Shown: positions 47,409 through 59,720 of the stretch, in pieces | Numbering within the stretch: the first letter of the stretch is position 1 | Layout: every line of letters begins with the position of its first letter | Notes under the pieces: generated by a model | What the model was told of the DNA's origin: nothing | Database searches by the model: none | The model's input: only the letters and a program-made list of their open reading frames with translations | From: Ilex aquifolium | Taxonomy: Eukaryota; Streptophyta; Magnoliopsida; Aquifoliales; Aquifoliaceae | NCBI GenBank assembly: GCA_951799425.1 | Contig: OX637397.1 | Location: forward strand, 9,617,064 to 9,681,063 | DNA length: 64,000 bases | Reading direction: 5' to 3' | Program-made: the position numbers and the translations under genes

Positions 47409-48005
47409 AAAAAAAAAAAAAAGCTTACCAAGTATAGAGTAGATAACCAAAAATTGAACATCGCCATTAAGGCTTATTCTTATTTAGGTCATGCATGAAA
47501 TTCAAATTGAAATTTAAGATTTTTTAATTTTTTACAAAAGAAATTTCTATCCACCCAAAAATAAAAGACAACATCATCTATAAGCAATGGTTTTCTTTAA
47601 TACAGACCTGTAAAGACCCACGGTTTATTTTAATCCACACCGACCGTTACTGAATAGTTTTTAGATATCAAATATAACTCTCCAGGAAGTAATTTTAATA
47701 TAAGTGATGTTATGACAGACCCACGGTTTGAGTATTGAAATAGACAATGAAGTAAAAAAAATAAATAAATATGACACACAACGACACAAAAGATTTATGT
47801 GGTTCGGCAATTATCTATGCTCACGAGACGTGATCAAATCTACTATGAGTGAAATTAAGGAGATGAGTATAAACTAGTCACTTAAATTTATCTCTCAAAA
47901 TCCAAGCCCTTAAAGACTGTTTGGGTGATTTTTAAGATAGGGATTTGATTGGATTGGATTTATGAAACCCTTCGAAATCCAATCCTTAGGTTTCTTTCAT
48001 GGGAT

Positions 48006-48240
48006 TAAAATGTAACTATTTTTACAACTTTATATAAAACCTTATAGAAAGTTCTAAAATGTAACAATATTTTTTTCAAGTCTATATAAAGTTTTATAGA
48101 AAGTCATCTTATAGAAAGTTCTAAAATGTAACAATATTTTTTTCAAGTCTATATAAAGTTTTATAGAAAGTTCTAAAATGCAACAATATTTTTTTCAAGT
48201 CTATATAAAGTTTTGTAGAAAGTCCTAAAATATAACATAA
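48006..48240. repeat. Tandem repeat of about 65-70 bp, expanded in block C
   Basis: Units contain 'caatatttttttcaagtcta' and 'tataaagttttatagaaagt'. There are about three copies here, two in block B (33900-34040) and one to two in block A (9185-9290), so copy number varies among paralogues. Confidence 0.8.
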
Positions 48241-50007
48241 AGCCTTATAAAAAAATTCTAAAAGTAATGATTTCTAGCTTTAAAAGAGCAATCTCTTTCA
48301 AATTCATTTCACTCTTTTCACTCTCTTTTCCTCCACTCTATCGCCCCTCTGTAAGTCATTATCTCTCTCCCATCCTCATTGTGTTCCTCTGGTTCTTTAT
48401 TCTTATCTTCAGCTATCTCTTTAAGGATTCAATCAATTTATTCATTTGTAAGATCCTAACTACACAATATCACTAAATTTATATCTGATCATATCCGATC
48501 TCAAAACCACTAAAATATTAAAACTAAATAATACTACAACTCTTTGTAAAATGTCTAATAATCATATTTTATGGATTCTTTTTTTTTTTTTTCCTTATAA
48601 AAAAAGTTAAAAAGGACCACATTTAGACTTCTTTTATTTTTTTTCATTTGTGTCCCCTATTTTGAAAGCACAATGACAAAAATGTCCTTTAATATTTTCA
48701 CTCTGTCTATCTTTTAGACTAAAATTTATGCCAAGGAACATATTGTCGAATATGTAAATTTTGAGGATCAAATTGACGAAATTAAAATTTAGTTCTCAAG
48801 CCCATAGCATTAAATACAAAATTATTTCTCGAAATAATGTTATCTACGAAAAAAACTCATTTTTTTGTACTGTCTATAATGATTTTGTAGATACTTAAGG
48901 ATGGCTGGAGTCGAACAACAAGTAAGTACCCCTCAGATATATCTCTTTTATGTAAACTGTTTATCCTATTTTAGCTCATTGGAAACTATATAGCATTATG
49001 CCATTATTAATATAATCTATTACAGATTCCTTACAGAAAATAATATCCTAATTAATAATGTGATACTTTTCGACTTACATAGCTTGATTAATATAATGAG
49101 TTCAATGTGCATATACACTACGTATTACTGATTCGTTTTGGTGTAAGTCAGTGTAACATGAAAAGGTTGATCAAATTATGATCTCGATGAGATTGCCATA
49201 GTACTAATTAAAAGTTATATTGCCAGTAGTTCAACAGTAGGCTTGGGCTTGGCCACTGAAATGGCGGCCTAGGGTCCGTGAAAAGAGGGCCCTCTATTCA
49301 TAAAAATGACGGCCCAATAATAAGTATCCAGGGTGGTCTAGCCTTACAAATTAGAAAACCCAATAACTAGCTAAGGAACAAGATAAAAATAAATAAATAA
49401 ATAAATATCTAAAGAATTGTTTGTCATCCGAGCCAAAAGGAAATTTAGAGTGAAACAGACCAAATAAAAATCAAGCACCGACATAATTATCATACCTCCC
49501 TCCTCACGTATTAAATAAAAATTCATAAAATTCTATTCACGATTAATTATGTTACAAGAACAACTGAATAGATTGTTTATGTTATCCATCGAAAGAATAA
49601 ATTGGAAAACATAGATATTAGAACTTAGTAATTTTGTATCAAAAATAATTTTTAAAATAAAAATATATTATATATATTTATCCTAAGTTTGACAGGGCCC
49701 CATTACCATTTTTGCCTAGGGCCCCAATTTTCGTCGGCTGGCCCTGAATCCAAGTGTTGGTAAAATAGTATATCTAAAGAATATTGTGGAAGGACTATGG
49801 TTTGGGGAGAGAGGAAGGATGTAAACTGAGATGAGAATAAATAATTTTCGAAATTAATGAGGCGGATTTAGTCATTATTGGGTGAGTGTAAAAAGTGGAT
49901 TTCATGAAATTAAGTTTGATGGGGGCGGGCTTTGAGATTTTTGGGTGGATGAGAATAGTCCCACCCAAACAAGAAAACCATTATAGGTGGAGCACATTTA
50001 ATTCAAA

Positions 50008-50580
50008 GGTCCGTTTGTTTAGTGGGAGAATGATAAAAAATGCAAGAAAGATAAAATTTTTAAAATTTTCATGTGTTTTGTTAACATGAAATGAAAAATG
50101 ATGGAAAAAATAATTTTCTTTCATGCTTGAATTTTCATACAACTAACCATTTTTTTTTCTTTTTCGTAAAAAACACAAGAAAATGCAAGAAAATTGTGAT
50201 GTATAACTAACTTTCCATTTTTATCCTTATTTTTCTTAAAATATTTTATTAGTTATTAATTTTAAAAATTCTTGGTATGGATTTAATTAATCATATAATT
50301 TAGCCGAAAGACCTTCGTGCTGGTACTTGTCCCAGAATTATGGTTAAAGCCATTTTTTTAAAATTTTTAAACTTTCAATTATAATAAATATTTTTTCTTC
50401 TCTAAACCTATTTAATATATAGTTAAAGGTAATTTAGATAATTATAAAAGTGTTCTTGTAACTTTCCTTTCATTCAAATAATAGAATGAAAATTTTTTAA
50501 ACTTTTCCGTAAATTTTCATTCTAACCAAATACATGCATGAAAATATATTTCTATTTTTTTTTTTTAACAAAACAGACCC
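50008..50580. mobile_element. MITE-like element with GGTCCGTTTGTTTA termini
   Basis: Starts GGTCCGTTTGTTTAG and ends TTAACAAAACAGACC, rough inverted repeats. Block A at about 11540 keeps only a short derivative of the left end. No certain target duplication. Confidence 0.5.
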
Positions 50581-50729
50581 TCAGAATTTGAGATCCTTAC
50601 TTTCTGGGAAAATCTTACAAAATGTTTTGTTTTTTTTTTCCTTGTAGTATCGTTTGCTCAAGGTAACAAAAACTTCGTAGGCTTATGAAAATAACATAGC
50701 TCATGGAAGATAAACACATACATAACGGT

Positions 50730-50880
50730 GTTAATCGAACCGTGCTTTTTGAATTTTGGCTATGCTCAGGCTCGGCTTTTGCTATTCAAGAATTGCTCAA
50801 GTTTTGCTCGAGCTCACCTATCAAGCTCAAAATATTGTTCAAGTTCGACTCACATTAAATTCGAGCTGAGCTCGAGAAAA
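50730..50880. other. Fragment with repeated 'gctcgag/gagctc' motifs
   Basis: 'gctcgagctcacctatcaag' and 'cgagctgagctcgag' resemble the interior of plant hAT MITEs that begin with a 'gggctgttaa'-like end. No termini were resolved. Confidence 0.35.
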
Positions 50881-51024
50881 AAATGAGTCATTAAAAAAAA
50901 AATTCAAATTCATAAATTTCAAATACCCAAGCAACAAATCTAAATTTTAATAGAAATTTGAGCATAAAATACATCTAAATCACAGGAAAAACATACAAAC
51001 TTAATATATGCAAGTATGTAGATA

Positions 51025-51786
51025 TAGGGGCGCGAGTCTCTTTCTAGTGGAGGCAACCATTAAGTTTAAGAGAACGACTGAACGTACAACAATCATTAAA
51101 ATTCATTGTATCTTAAGAATTTTCTAATCTAACACCTTTGATACAATAATTCTTCATATTTTTTTTTAATTTCAAGATTTCACATATAAATACACGTGAA
51201 AAAGATAAGACTTGGCTAAGAAAAACTAATATAAAATTATTTTGTATAAAGTATAAAAATAAGGATAGTTTTTATAAAGAATGCAAGTTTGACATATCAC
51301 TTTGCAAGTGAGTTTGTCAATAATAAGATTTTGGCTCATCCGAATAACAATTTAAGTTGAAAACTCTATTTTGAATATAATCTAATTATTCAATTGGTTT
51401 CATTTTTATGATTCATATTCGAATTCATTAACTATTATGAATTTTCATAAAAAATGCAATCTAATATATATGTTTATTGCACTTTAATTTTAATTCAATT
51501 TCATTGCTTAGTTGAATCGAAGTGAATTAAATAACAATTAGATCAAATTTTGTTATGTCCAAATCTAAAACTTTAGAATATGATATAGTATATTCGAATT
51601 TAGATAATCTGTCAAAAATATTAATCTATATCATAGGAATTAAATTGAGAGAAAAATTAATTCAGTAATGTAAATAAGTTATCGCATAAGGAATAAATCG
51701 ATAACTAAAGACTAATGAAAAAATTGTGAGATTAAGTTTATATGAGAGAACATTGAGTCTAAATTTTTACCCTCCCTCCGCCCCTA
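51025..51786. mobile_element. Non-autonomous hAT element
   Basis: Starts TAGGGGCGCGAG and ends CGCCCCTA. Flanked by TGTAGATA (51017-51024) and TGTACATA (51787-51794), an 8-bp duplication with one change. The interior is related to the remnants at 7191-8000 and 31801-32632. Confidence 0.8.
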
Positions 51787-52103
51787 TGTACATACTAATA
51801 GCTTGTGGCAAAGATCTATAGATCATAGATGAGAGGGTTTGGATTAAGGGAAGCCATGGTGGTGTGCAAGGAGAGAGAGACCGAGATGATTTAGAGTTCA
51901 AGGATACCAAAACCATGGAAGAAGAAGAGGGGGAGGGGGTTGGAGGGAAGATGATGAATCTAGCATGACAAACTTGTGATGGATAGACAAAGACATGACA
52001 TAAGTTATTTTTTTACTTATTTTACTGAAATAACCTTTAAATTTGTAATAATCTATATGTATATTATGCATAAGTAGGAAAAACGAGCTGAGTCACGAAC
52101 AGC

Positions 52104-53165
52104 CAGTGCCGACCCAACCTTTAGGCCAGTTAAGCCATTGCCTAGGGTCCCCAAATTGGAAGAAATATTTGGGGCCCCAAAATAAAATAAACAATGATAT
52201 AGAATTAAAATTTTAGAATATAATTTAAATACTCAATATATTTTAATTATTGAATTAATAGTGAGTGCTAACTTTAAACAAAATTCACTATTTATCTAAT
52301 GTATTTGGTCCTCAAATTAAGTGCAACTAGCATTATTGTAAAATTTTTAGATCGTCTTTCAAAAAAATTTAGGGCCCTAAAGTTCAACTTATTTTGTTAT
52401 TTCACCCGATATTTATATTATAAATATTCTCATTTTACAGTCTTATTATTAAAATCAATTGTCTATCGTATAATAGATACAAACAATAATTTTACATTTT
52501 TATAAATTAAATTTGAGGTCATTTTTTAATAACTTTGTTTATAATGCACAAGATGACTATAAATAGAGTGAGTGGAAATAATGCACTAGCTAACTTTTTT
52601 ATTTAAAAATAGCTCTTTTTCTTTATGATATCTAACAAGTAAGGGTAACCCGTGCTTTCAAGCACAATGCAGCATAAGTAAGAAGTGATAGATTTAAGAG
52701 AAAAAAATTCAATTTGAATGGATTTGAGAGAGATGTTGGTGGCCATTGGATAAGTCTATTTGAGACTGTCAGATAAGCTTTTTGAAGTCGACCTTTTTTA
52801 TATTATAGAAGTCTCATTTATTTTAGGACTACTCAACTTGTATAAATTCCTATTTTTATATACATTTAGAAAAAAAATTATTTTACTAGTAAAACTAATT
52901 TTCAATTATATTTCTCTTTTATCTTAAACAAATAGTATGTATCATTATATTTTATCTCCGTATTTGACTTCGATTAATACAATTTTTATTTGTAAAATGT
53001 AAATTTAAAATTTAATTAGTATGTTATATCTCAAAAGGTAAAACAAATAATTTGTAAATAAACATATTTTAATAAGTATTTAATATTAATATTATTACTG
53101 AATAAATATTTATAGAGTTTCATGTAACGTTTTTGCCTAGGGCCCCAAATTAGGTTGGGCCCTTA
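52104..53165. mobile_element. Non-autonomous hAT element, absent from block A
   Basis: Starts CAGTGCCGACCCAACC and its other end in reverse complement starts TAAGGGCCCAACC. Flanked by CGAACAGC (52096-52103) and CGAATAGC (53166-53173). Block A at about 11845 reads 'cacgaatagtttgg' with no insertion. Subterminal 'cctagggccccaaat' occurs at both ends. The 68-codon frame inside is not recognisable. Confidence 0.85.
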
Positions 53166-53237
53166 CGAATAGCTTGAGCCTAGCTCGGGTCGGCTCGAAT
53201 ACTAAACGAGCCTAAAAATTTGTTTATATTCGACTAA

Positions 53238-55111
53238 TCTATATAATAAAATACAATACAATTCAAATCTCAAAAGATAAATAAAATGACTTTTGTTATT
53301 CGCGGTTGAGATTGCTTTAAATTTTACTTTAAAGTTACTCTAACGACTAATATTAACCCTTAAATTTAATAAGAAAAATAGGCTCCTAAAGGTGTGTTTG
53401 GAGTGACTTTTTAAAAATATTTATAGGAATTATTTCTTATAAGTACTTTTAAAAAAAAAAAATTTGAAACCGCTTCACCACTACCTCTACCACCACCACT
53501 CCCGCCGCTACACCGCCCCACCAAAATCACCACCACAATCACCCCCCTCCCCCACCACCACCACCACCCCCCGACACCACACCACAATCACTATCGCTAC
53601 CCTACAATACCCTCACCTCACCACCACCACCGTCGTCGTTGCCACCATCTTACCACCACCATCACCACTTCCATTGGCCCACCACCACCATAACCACTAC
53701 CACCACCGTCCACCACTACCACCACCACCACTACCACTACCACCACCGTTCCACCACCATCACCACTTCCACTGCCCCACCAACACCATCCCTAATCAAC
53801 ACCGTTGTCGCACCTTACCACCACCACTATTGTGCCACAATGACCCTTACCAGCCCCACCGCCCCACTACCACCCCCATGACCATCACAATTACCACCAC
53901 CATCGCCAACCCACCACTGCCACCCCCACCATCGCCACTACCCCACCTCCACCCCCAACCCACCCTCACTGCCCCATCGCCACCACCACCACCATCGCCA
54001 CCCACCACTGATTGCTACCCACCACCTCACCACCACCACCGCCGCCGTTGCCACCACCATCACCACTTCCATTGGCCCACCACCACCATAACCACTACTA
54101 CCACCGTCCACCACTACCACCACCACCCCACCACTACCACTACCACCACCGTTCCAGCACCATCACCACTTCCACTGGCCCACCAACACCATCCCTAATC
54201 ACCATCGTTGTCGCACCTTACCACCACTACTATTTTCCCAGAATGACCCTTATCACCCCCACCGCCCCACTACCACCCCTATGACCATCACAACTACCTC
54301 TACCATCGCCAACCCACCACCGCCACCCCCACCATCGCCACTACCCCACCTCCAACCCAACCCACCCTCACTGCCCCATCGCCACCACCACCACCATCGC
54401 CACCCACCACCGATTGCTACCATCGTCGTCCATGACCACCACCCACCACTATCGTCATCTTATTCTTATATTTATTACCATTACCACCATCATCCCACTA
54501 TCATCACACCCACCGTCAGGACCCACCACCACCCAACGTCGCCCACCATCGCCACCAGCCACTGTCACCTATCCCACCACACCTACCACCACCACCTGTC
54601 ATCGCCCACCACTGCAATCATGCACTGTCTCCTACCACCACCACACTTACCACTGCTATCATTTGCCACCACCCATCACATTGTCGCCTAGAAGCACCCA
54701 TCGTCGCCCACCACCACCATCATTAACGCCCACCACCACCATCGTCGTCCCACCACCACCACTGCCAATCACCATCACCGTCGTCCATCACCACCCACAC
54801 CCACCACCACCACCGTTGTCACCCACGGCTGCCACTACCATCATCGTCACTCAAAACCCACCACCACCATCACCATTGTCACTCACGGTTGCTACCACCA
54901 CCACGGTCGTCGTCTTATCCACCATAACCATCACTGTCTCTCACCATCACCACTATCACCCACCACCACTACCACCGCTCACCCCCACTACAATCGGTGC
55001 TTAAATTTTTTTATATCTCCTCTATGTATGTGATTTGATTTTGAGTCTGAATACAAATATATTGACATTTTTTTTTATTACTTCGTGCCTTCAGACACGG
55101 AAAATAGCTAG
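53238..55111 (+). mobile_element. Complete non-autonomous Helitron with CAC-rich interior
   Basis: The 5' end is TCTATATAATAAAATAC (53238). The 3' end is an imperfect hairpin, CGTGCCTTCAGACACG, twelve bases, ending CTAG (55108-55111). Host A precedes and host T follows, and block A at 11911-11925 contains the exact uninterrupted sequence, so both ends are fixed. About 1.5 kb of the interior (53470-54990) is an imperfect CCACCA/CATCAC tract, including an internal duplication (53640-53990 resembles 54050-54420). No Rep/helicase is encoded. Confidence 0.93.
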
Positions 55112-55842
55112 TTTTATAATATAAGCCGAGTCCAAACCACTCGCGAGCGGTCCGAATCTTTTAACAGCCCTACACATACACTCACCTCAAAAACCAACAT
55201 AGTAGGCGTTATTATGAGATGTGGAGAGGTTGAAAACAAGTTTTTTTTAGAAAGAACCAAAAATGCAAAAAATTGGTTCCAAGGTAAACCTGCTGGTACA
55301 GACCACTTTTTGGTCAAAAGGTTATCTCTTCTAATTCTACTCCAAACTCTCCACCTTAACTCCAATTCATTGCCCGAGTTCATTACTGGCTTATGCTTTG
55401 TTCATAGACCCACTTCACAACCATTCCTCGTCCACTCTTGGACTATAGCTGACCACTTCCTGAATGTACTAAATCAGACTTCCAAAATATGAGTTATACT
55501 TTTAATTGGACATGAGATAATAATCACATTCTGTAAAAGAATCACAAAACGCAGTATAACAGTAAGATTATAGCCTGTTACGTGGATGTAATCAATATAA
55601 TTGTTGTAATATTGTTTATAAGATTGTAAATGAAGTGAATAAATGTTTGTACATGTTTTCTAGAATATCTCAATACACTTTTTTTTTTTTTTGGTGGATC
55701 AAATTTTTGGTAACTATGATTTTAGTATGAGCCTGCTAGAAGTGTTTTTCACAAATTTTCAAGTGTTCTTGTAAACGTCAATTCTTTTTTATATTTGGGT
55801 AGTATTAACATAAATTTAAATACTATGATTTTGTATTGTTAG

Positions 55843-56782
55843 GAAAATTTTAGTTGGCATTTGGATGACCGTAATATCCTTCACCCAGTCAGGGACCAAA
55901 GGGCATGTAGTAAGTCTACAAGTTATCTTTTGTTGCATATTTTATTATTGATGATTGCATAACTAATATAACTTCCTCTTTTTTTTCCAAAGGATATTGC
56001 TATGCCATTGCAGCAGCGGCTGTTTGTGAGGCTGTTTACAATTTGAACTTCAATGCTGACATCACTCTTTCTCCACAAGAGATGGTGAATAAAATTCATG
56101 GCAAAATTGATCATAGCAGAGAAGTTCTCATAGACTTCGATGATGCCGGTTGTAGAACTTCCAGCCTACGCAATGCTTTACAATACATAACATCATATGG
56201 TATATGCTTAGAACAAGATTATGCCTTTGAGGCGAGAAAAACTCCAAATAGCCCCCCTAGAAATGTAAGTTGTTTATTAATAATTTTTGTGTTAACTTAA
56301 AATATCTACATTACTTATATTTTTACTTGCTTCAGACATTGAGACTTTGGATAGATGGTTTCACAATGGTACCTCCATCTCCAACTGAAGATTACATTAT
56401 AAGTCTCATTGATCAACATCCCATCGCTGCAGCAATTGATGTGTATCCAGAATTTAAAAGTCTCACAAATGTAAGTAAAAATATTTAAAAAATTACAAGA
56501 ATAAATGAATTGGAAAGTTTTTCATGCTATATTTATATTTATTTATTTATGTTTGGTTTTGGACAGGAAATTTACCAAGGACCTAGTGAACAATCACAAT
56601 TGGAAGGGAAGATGGGCAGACATGCCATTCTTATTGTTGGGTACGGAACACATGAAGGGATCAATTTCTATTGGATCCAAAATAGTTGGAACACAACATG
56701 GGGAGATAATGGATATGGAAGAATACAACGCGAATTTCTTTCAGAGTTTTGTTATCCGGGAGAAGGGATGATGTTGCAGTGA
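55843..56782 (+). CDS. Papain-family (C1A) cysteine protease, mature domain in four exons
   Basis: Exons 55843-55909, 55993-56264, 56336-56470 and 56567-56782 join through three GT/AG introns (phases 1, 0, 0) into 229 residues ending at TGA. Papain landmarks are in order: SWHLDDRNILHPVRDQ with the oxyanion-hole Gln, ACRYCYAI with the catalytic Cys, LEQDYAF, the block from TEDYIISLIDQHPIAAAI, GRHAILIVGYG with the catalytic His, and IQNSWNTTWGDNGYGRIQ with the Asn. Length fits a mature papain domain (about 215-230). Odd points: the usual GSCWAF is RYCYAI, and the usual GCxGG is GCRTS. No signal peptide or I29 prodomain was found upstream, where the region from 55165 is unrecognised, so the 5' part is either missing or too diverged. 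Five broken copies lie elsewhere in the window. Confidence 0.8.
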
Positions 56783-56918
56783 CCAAGTAGAGCTTAATGT
56801 TTTAATATGTCTTCATATCTAGTTAACTCGGATGTTGATTATTCAAAAACTAATATGCTAAGTTTATTCAAAAACCCAATGTTGGGCATGTTTTAGCTAT
56901 ATTTTCATGTTTTATGTT

Positions 56919-56924
56919 AATAAA
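56919..56924 (+). terminator. AATAAA polyadenylation signal of the C1A gene
   Basis: AATAAA lies 137 bases after the stop codon at 56782, a usual distance for a plant 3' UTR. Confidence 0.5.
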
Positions 56925-56999
56925 CACGTTTGATATCCACAAAAGGTTTCTCTTCAGTGGAACTTTTATGGAGCATATCTATATATATATATGGAAGTT

Positions 57000-57695
57000 T
57001 GAATTTTAGAGACAAAGAGAGGTTCAGATTTTTTGAAAACAAAACACAAACACATCTGACGAACGACAATAGCCCAACATAAAAGATAGTTTAGATCATT
57101 TCAAAATTTATTGGTCTAACGGACTAAAAAGAGTTCTGAAATTTTTTTTCCGTCTAAAACTTTCCATTTTTGGTTACCCTTATTCATGCCATCAATTACT
57201 CGCTTAATGCTCTCACCAAAAATATGTTCTCTCTCCCTTTTGTCTCCTTTCCAAATTGAGCTCTCTATAATTCAAATCAATATAATAAGATTTAAAAGCT
57301 TTCAAACCTTGAAAAAAAAAAATTCTTATTTTTGCGATTCAAATGATTTTAGAATATTTATCCAATGGAAAATATTCTTTTCTATTAAAAAAAAACAATG
57401 CTATTTGGACATAAAATTTGACGTGATTTGTTGACCTGATTCACTATGAGCTTTAAATTGATTGTGGGACCCATAAAACATTGGTTCCAATAAAACCACA
57501 TCATCATGCCAAGAAATCAACGATAAAAACAAATGTCAGAAAATCAAACACATTTTTAGGTCTAAAAATAGTATTACTTTTAAAAAAAATTTGTCCAAAA
57601 CTTTCCATATCTTTTGCAATTCACGCTCCTAAAATTTATATTTTTCTCCATTTCACACCCAAAAAATTTAAACTTTTCACATCCCCTCCCCTACC
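57000..57695. other. No feature recognised
   Basis: AT-rich intergenic DNA with short frames on both strands; no domain, RNA gene or resolved repeat. Confidence 0.35.
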
Positions 57696-57703
57696 CATGT
57701 ACG

Positions 57704-58073
57704 TAAGCCTGTCAATGGATTGAATTCTAATTCGAATTTGATTAGAATTCTATATTTCATAAGTTTGGATTTGGATATACCTATATCCAACTTGATTATG
57801 ATTCGATTCGAATTATTTATATATTTTTACATAAATATTAAAAAAATTAAGTGATAATTTTAAGAAATTTAGTTAAAATTTAGGTATAATTTGTTCAAAT
57901 TTGGTTAATTAAGTTATTCGAATCAGATTTTGGATTGTTCATGGATTTGGATATGGATAACGAAAATAAAAAATTGTCGAATTATCGGATTGGGTTTGGA
58001 TCGAACTTTTGAAATCTGATTCAAATTCGAATCAGGTGTAATTCGATTCAAACTCAATTCGTTGACAGGCCTA
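57704..58073. mobile_element. hAT-type MITE
   Basis: Starts TAAGCCTGTCAATGG and ends GTTGACAGGCCTA. Flanked by CATGTACG (57696-57703) and CATGGACG (58074-58081), an 8-bp duplication with one change. The interior has 'gaatttgaattcg'-like repeats and no gene. Confidence 0.85.
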
Positions 58074-58079
58074 CATGGA

Positions 58080-58560
58080 CGTCTCTATTTTTCTCAATCT
58101 CCCTCAGTCACCATTCTCACTAGGCCACCTCTCTCTCTCTCTTTCTTTCTCTCTCACCCACACACACAGAGCCTAGAATCCATCTCTCCCTCGCAAACTG
58201 ACGGTAGCCACCTTCAATTTCATAGGTGTATGTCTCTCTCTCGCTCCTACTCATCTTCTTCTTCCTCTTTCTCTCACTTTCCCATCGTCCCCCCAATCTC
58301 CCTTTCACTCTTTGCCCATCTCCTTCCCTTTCTCTCTGTTTCACGCACGCACACAAGCACAACACTCACGCACACAACACACACATCCTTGCTAATTTCT
58401 GTCTCTGTCATTACTTTCTCTCCTGACTAACGCCCTACCCTAATTCTTGTCATGTCATCCACAATTGCGACTATAATGAAGGCGAAACCACTCTAGAGCC
58501 AAATCCTAAAACCCTAGCCCTTAGCCAAATAATAAACGAAGGTTTGATTATTTAAGTTGT
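58080..58560. other. Pyrimidine-rich leader-like segment with a telo-box
   Basis: CT- and CA-rich sequence (58090-58420) is followed by 'aaaaccctagccctt' near 58508, which contains the plant telo-box AAACCCTA found in promoters of housekeeping genes. No coding exon follows before the next element. It may be a stranded promoter or leader; the 122-codon Ser/Pro frame is low complexity. Confidence 0.35.
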
Positions 58561-58569
58561 GTATAAATG

Positions 58570-59309
58570 TAGGGGTGTCCATGGGCCGGGCCTAGGTAGT
58601 ATATGCCAAAGCCCTTACTCAAGTGAGTTATCGGGCAGGCCGGGCTGGGCTTCGGGTAGGGGTAAGCTACCCGCGAGCCTACTCACGGGCTTTTTTATAT
58701 ACAACTTCATTTAAAAATAATAAATATTTTTGTAACTTAATATTTGTAAAAATTATATTTTTGAATTAAAAGTAGAGTTAAAATAGATAAATAATAAAAT
58801 AATGAATAATTTTATTTTTGATTGGAAAATGAACTACATCCAATAGAATGAATTCATCCCAACTAGATTGACACATACTCACTTATTTATCATTTATATT
58901 ACTCTACCCTTTAAAACTTGTATGCTTAATACATAGAAAAGAAAATAATATATTATTTATAGTATCCAAATTTTAAAACTTCAAATTCCGACATTAGCAG
59001 ACTTATTTCAAAGTTTCAAATTTAGTGGTCTAAAAGTATAATTTTTTTCACAAAAGGGTAGGCGGGCTGTGTGGGTGGGCTGGATTTGGCAGGCGGGCTC
59101 TTGGGTCGAGTTTTAATAAGTTTTTTCGAATGGGCTATTGGGTCGGGCTTCGGGCTGGGTAATGAGTTTGGGGGCAAACTCAAGCCTCTTTTTAAGGATA
59201 TTGGGCTCAGGCTCGGATGGGGCAATTATAGAGTCTATCGAGTTTTATGCCTATTTTTTTCGGGCCGGGTACCAGAACCCGTGAAAAATCCCGTCCATGA
59301 ACAACCATA
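58570..59309. mobile_element. Non-autonomous hAT element
   Basis: Starts TAGGGGTGTCCATGGGCCGG and ends CCATGAACAACCATA (reverse complement TATGGTTGTTCATGG). Flanked by a perfect 8-bp duplication TATAAATG (58562-58569 and 59310-59317). Subterminal 'gggccggg' and 'gggcgggc' repeats fill both ends. No gene. Confidence 0.9.
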
Positions 59310-59454
59310 TATAAATGTTGTTATTGTTCAGGGATCATGCCTTCAAAAGATATTTTGTTGAGATTTTTTAAAAATAATGGTGGGCTCATATTGATTGTTA
59401 ATGGTGGGCTCATATTGAATTGTGATTTTTGCCATTTTTTTTGATTGACCACTT

Positions 59455-59544
59455 TTTTTTTGTTATATCGTGTTTTTAGGTGTGGGTAATTGCTTGAGAT
59501 TTTTTTTATGTTATATAGTGCCTTCAGGTATGGGCAATTACTAG
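59455..59544 (+). mobile_element. Helitron 3'-end relic, terminus duplicated in tandem
   Basis: The segment ends GTGCCTTCAGGTATGGGC (a weak hairpin), a few bases, then CTAG (59541-59544) and T, resembling the 3' end of the Helitron at 53238-55111. Directly before it a diverged copy of the same ~45 bases occurs ('tgttatatcgtgtttttagg'). The matching 5' end was not found. Confidence 0.5.
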
Positions 59545-59645
59545 TACTACTTATATTGTAAGTTTTATGTTTTCTTTTTTGGTAAGTAATAATTTTTATT
59601 AGCCAAAAGATGGATTTCGTATGTTCTACATATACTTACAATCAA

Positions 59646-59720
59646 TCTATACTACTAACAAAAGGCAGCTAAGGTGAGAAACTTTTGATTGCCTAATATG
59701 TCCCTATAAAAAATATTAAA
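59646..59720 (+). mobile_element. Helitron 5'-end-like sequence
   Basis: TCTATACTACTAACAAAAGG preceded by A matches the usual 5' terminus of plant Helitrons. No downstream hairpin with CTRR end was found in the next 2 kb. Confidence 0.4.

Larger units (their letters stand above)
48006..55730. repeat. Segmental duplication block C
   Basis: Aligns with 9180-12540 of block A, expanded by insertions: 50008-51830 (including a MITE and a hAT element), 52104-53165 (hAT) and 53238-55111 (Helitron). It lacks the Tourist-like MITE of A. Its end runs into the intact C1A protease gene. Confidence 0.8.

Noticed and set aside
53464..55004. Several overlapping His/Pro-rich frames of 80-244 codons
   Set aside because: Low-complexity CAC tract inside the Helitron at 53238-55111, open in more than one frame and without any domain.
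58062..58430. 122-codon Ser/Pro-rich frame
   Set aside because: Pyrimidine-rich low-complexity sequence, with open frames on the opposite strand too.
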